Source of the DNA: Nitrospinae bacterium RIFCSPLOWO2_12_FULL_45_22
Lineage (GTDB): Bacteria > 2-12-FULL-45-22
Direction of reading: 5' to 3'
DNA: 5,463 nucleotides
Assembly (NCBI GenBank): GCA_001803565.1
Contig: MHDQ01000167.1
Span: forward strand, 1 to 5,463
The first letter of the stretch is position 1. Every line of letters begins with the position of its first letter. Below, piece after piece: positions 4,651 through 5,463 of this stretch. The notes beneath the pieces were generated by a model. The model had not been told where the DNA came from and ran no database searches. It worked only from the letters and a program-made list of their open reading frames with translations. The position numbers were made by a program, and so were the translations under genes.

Positions 4651-5463
4651 CTATAGCGACCATAGGCCGGGGATAGCAGTATGGCAGGAGGGGCATTTAC
4701 CCTCCTGCATAACATTTTCCTGGACCTGGAATCCCCAGCGGTCTATTAACTTTTTATGGCAATTATAGCAGTAAGTATCTTCGTTTTCATCCCCCGGTAT
4801 ATTACCACTGTATACGTACCTTAGTCCTATCCTGCGCCCTATCTCGCCAGCCCGATGGATACTTTCGACTGAAGTCCGAGGACGATCGGTCATCTTATAG
4901 GTCGGATAAAAAGCGCTTATATGCCAGGGTATATCAGGAGATACGCTCAGGATAAAACGGGCTAGCTCTTCTAACTCGCTCTCAGAATCGTTATGGCCCG
5001 GAATTAATAGCGTCGTGACCTCCACCCATATGCCCAGTTCGTGCATCAGCCGGATAGTATCCAGCACAGGCTGGAGTCGGGCACCGCATACCTGGCGATA
5101 TCTTTGGTCATCAAACCCCTTAAGGTCTACATTAGCCGCATCCAGATAAGGATTAATCAGTTGTAATGCCTCCGCAGTCATGTAGCCATTAGTGACAAAG
5201 TTGTTTCTCAGGCCTTTGCTATGGGCCAGCCTGGCGGTATCCAGGGCCAGTTCAAAAAAGATAGTCGGTTCAGTATAGGTATAAGATATATTGGTACAAC
5301 GATACCGGGTGGCCGTATTAACGATCTCATCCGGGGAAAGTTTCTGGCCATTGATACGGCCCTGCTCATCCCCCGGCATCTGTGAGATCTGATAATTCTG
5401 GCAGTTCCGGCAGCGGAAGTTACAACCCACAGTAGCGATAGATAAAGATAAGGTGCCGGGTAG
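4651..5463 (-). CDS. amrS: AmmeMemoRadiSam system radical SAM enzyme, N-terminus off the window
   Basis: The frame is open to the right window edge; the visible 270 residues begin LPGTLSLSIATVGCNFRCRNCQN. The GTG at 5428-5430 is the valine just before the cluster motif and cannot be the true start; by family length (about 330-340 residues) some 60-70 N-terminal residues are missing. CNFRCRNC (CxxxCxxC) binds the 4Fe-4S cluster that cleaves S-adenosylmethionine. Next come YTEPTIFFE, NFVTNGYM, DAANVDLKGF, TLLIPGHNDS and WHISAFYPTYKMTD, all usual in this pyruvate-formate-lyase-activase-like group. The C-terminus has a paired-cysteine module, CYNCHKKL and CPSCHTAIPG, probably a metal-binding ribbon. 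The family is defined by co-occurrence with AMMECR1 and Memo proteins; its substrate is unknown to me. Its end is intact, so the neighbouring cassette did not truncate it. AMMECR1/Memo genes, if present, lie outside the window. It was probably the upstream neighbour of archease in the original operon. Confidence 0.92.
   Translation of the reverse strand, partial: LPGTLSLSIATVGCNFRCRNCQNYQISQMPGDEQGRINGQKLSPDEIVNTATRYRCTNISYTYTEPTIFFELALDTARLAHSKGLRNNFVTNGYMTAEALQLINPYLDAANVDLKGFDDQRYRQVCGARLQPVLDTIRLMHELGIWVEVTTLLIPGHNDSESELEELARFILSVSPDIPWHISAFYPTYKMTDRPRTSVESIHRAGEIGRRIGLRYVYSGNIPGDENEDTYCYNCHKKLIDRWGFQVQENVMQEGKCPSCHTAIPGLWSL

Noticed and set aside
4338-4676. Plus-strand open frame antisense to the GxxExxY gene
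   Set aside because: The minus-strand protein has the family motifs; this frame is low-complexity and serine-rich, as expected of a shadow.
4601-4696. 32-residue N-terminal extension of the GxxExxY protein
   Set aside because: It is coded by the end of the radical SAM gene and the repeat array, and family members start at the MLHE equivalent.

Overview
The window is a compact minus-strand gene cluster, read from high to low coordinates, with one small plus-strand gene at the far left. In transcription order it holds: (1) the 3' part of a radical SAM gene of the AmmeMemoRadiSam type, cut by the right window edge; (2) a short GxxExxY-family (PD-(D/E)XK-like) ORF bracketed by a 27-bp imperfect inverted repeat; (3) archease; (4) rtcB RNA ligase; (5) pcm, protein-L-isoaspartate O-methyltransferase; (6) rtcA, RNA 3'-phosphate cyclase. 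After rtcA comes a gene-free stretch (293-561) separating it from a convergent plus-strand gene for a 79-residue conserved hypothetical protein (53-292).

Archease, rtcB, pcm and rtcA are packed with gaps of 16 bp, 4 bp and a 1-bp TAATG overlap, so they are almost certainly one transcription unit. Three of the four act together on RNA. RtcA converts RNA 3'-phosphate ends to 2',3'-cyclic phosphates. RtcB opens cyclic phosphate or uses 3'-phosphate and joins it to a 5'-OH end through a GMP-histidine intermediate. Archease activates RtcB for multiple turnovers. Pcm repairs isoaspartyl damage in proteins. The unit therefore looks like a combined RNA-repair and protein-repair operon. No RtcR-type sigma54 regulator, as sits beside E. 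coli rtcBA, is visible in the window.

The most unusual part is 4208-4639. A 120-codon GxxExxY ORF sits between inverted copies of a 27-mer (23 of 27 positions identical), itself built of roughly 9-bp AGGAT-cored units. The segment lies exactly between the radical SAM stop and the archease start. Removing it would leave a normal 23-bp operon junction. This is best read as a small cassette inserted into a pre-existing operon; how it moves cannot be seen here.

Organism: a bacterium with moderate GC, Shine-Dalgarno-led genes, and GTG start use for rtcB. The gene set (AmmeMemoRadiSam, archease, archaeal-length RtcB, RtcA, Pcm) is typical of anaerobic, often thermophilic or deep-branching bacteria (for example Chloroflexota/Dehalococcoidia-like lineages) and also occurs in archaea. 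There is no taxonomic marker in the window, so this placement is a weak inference.
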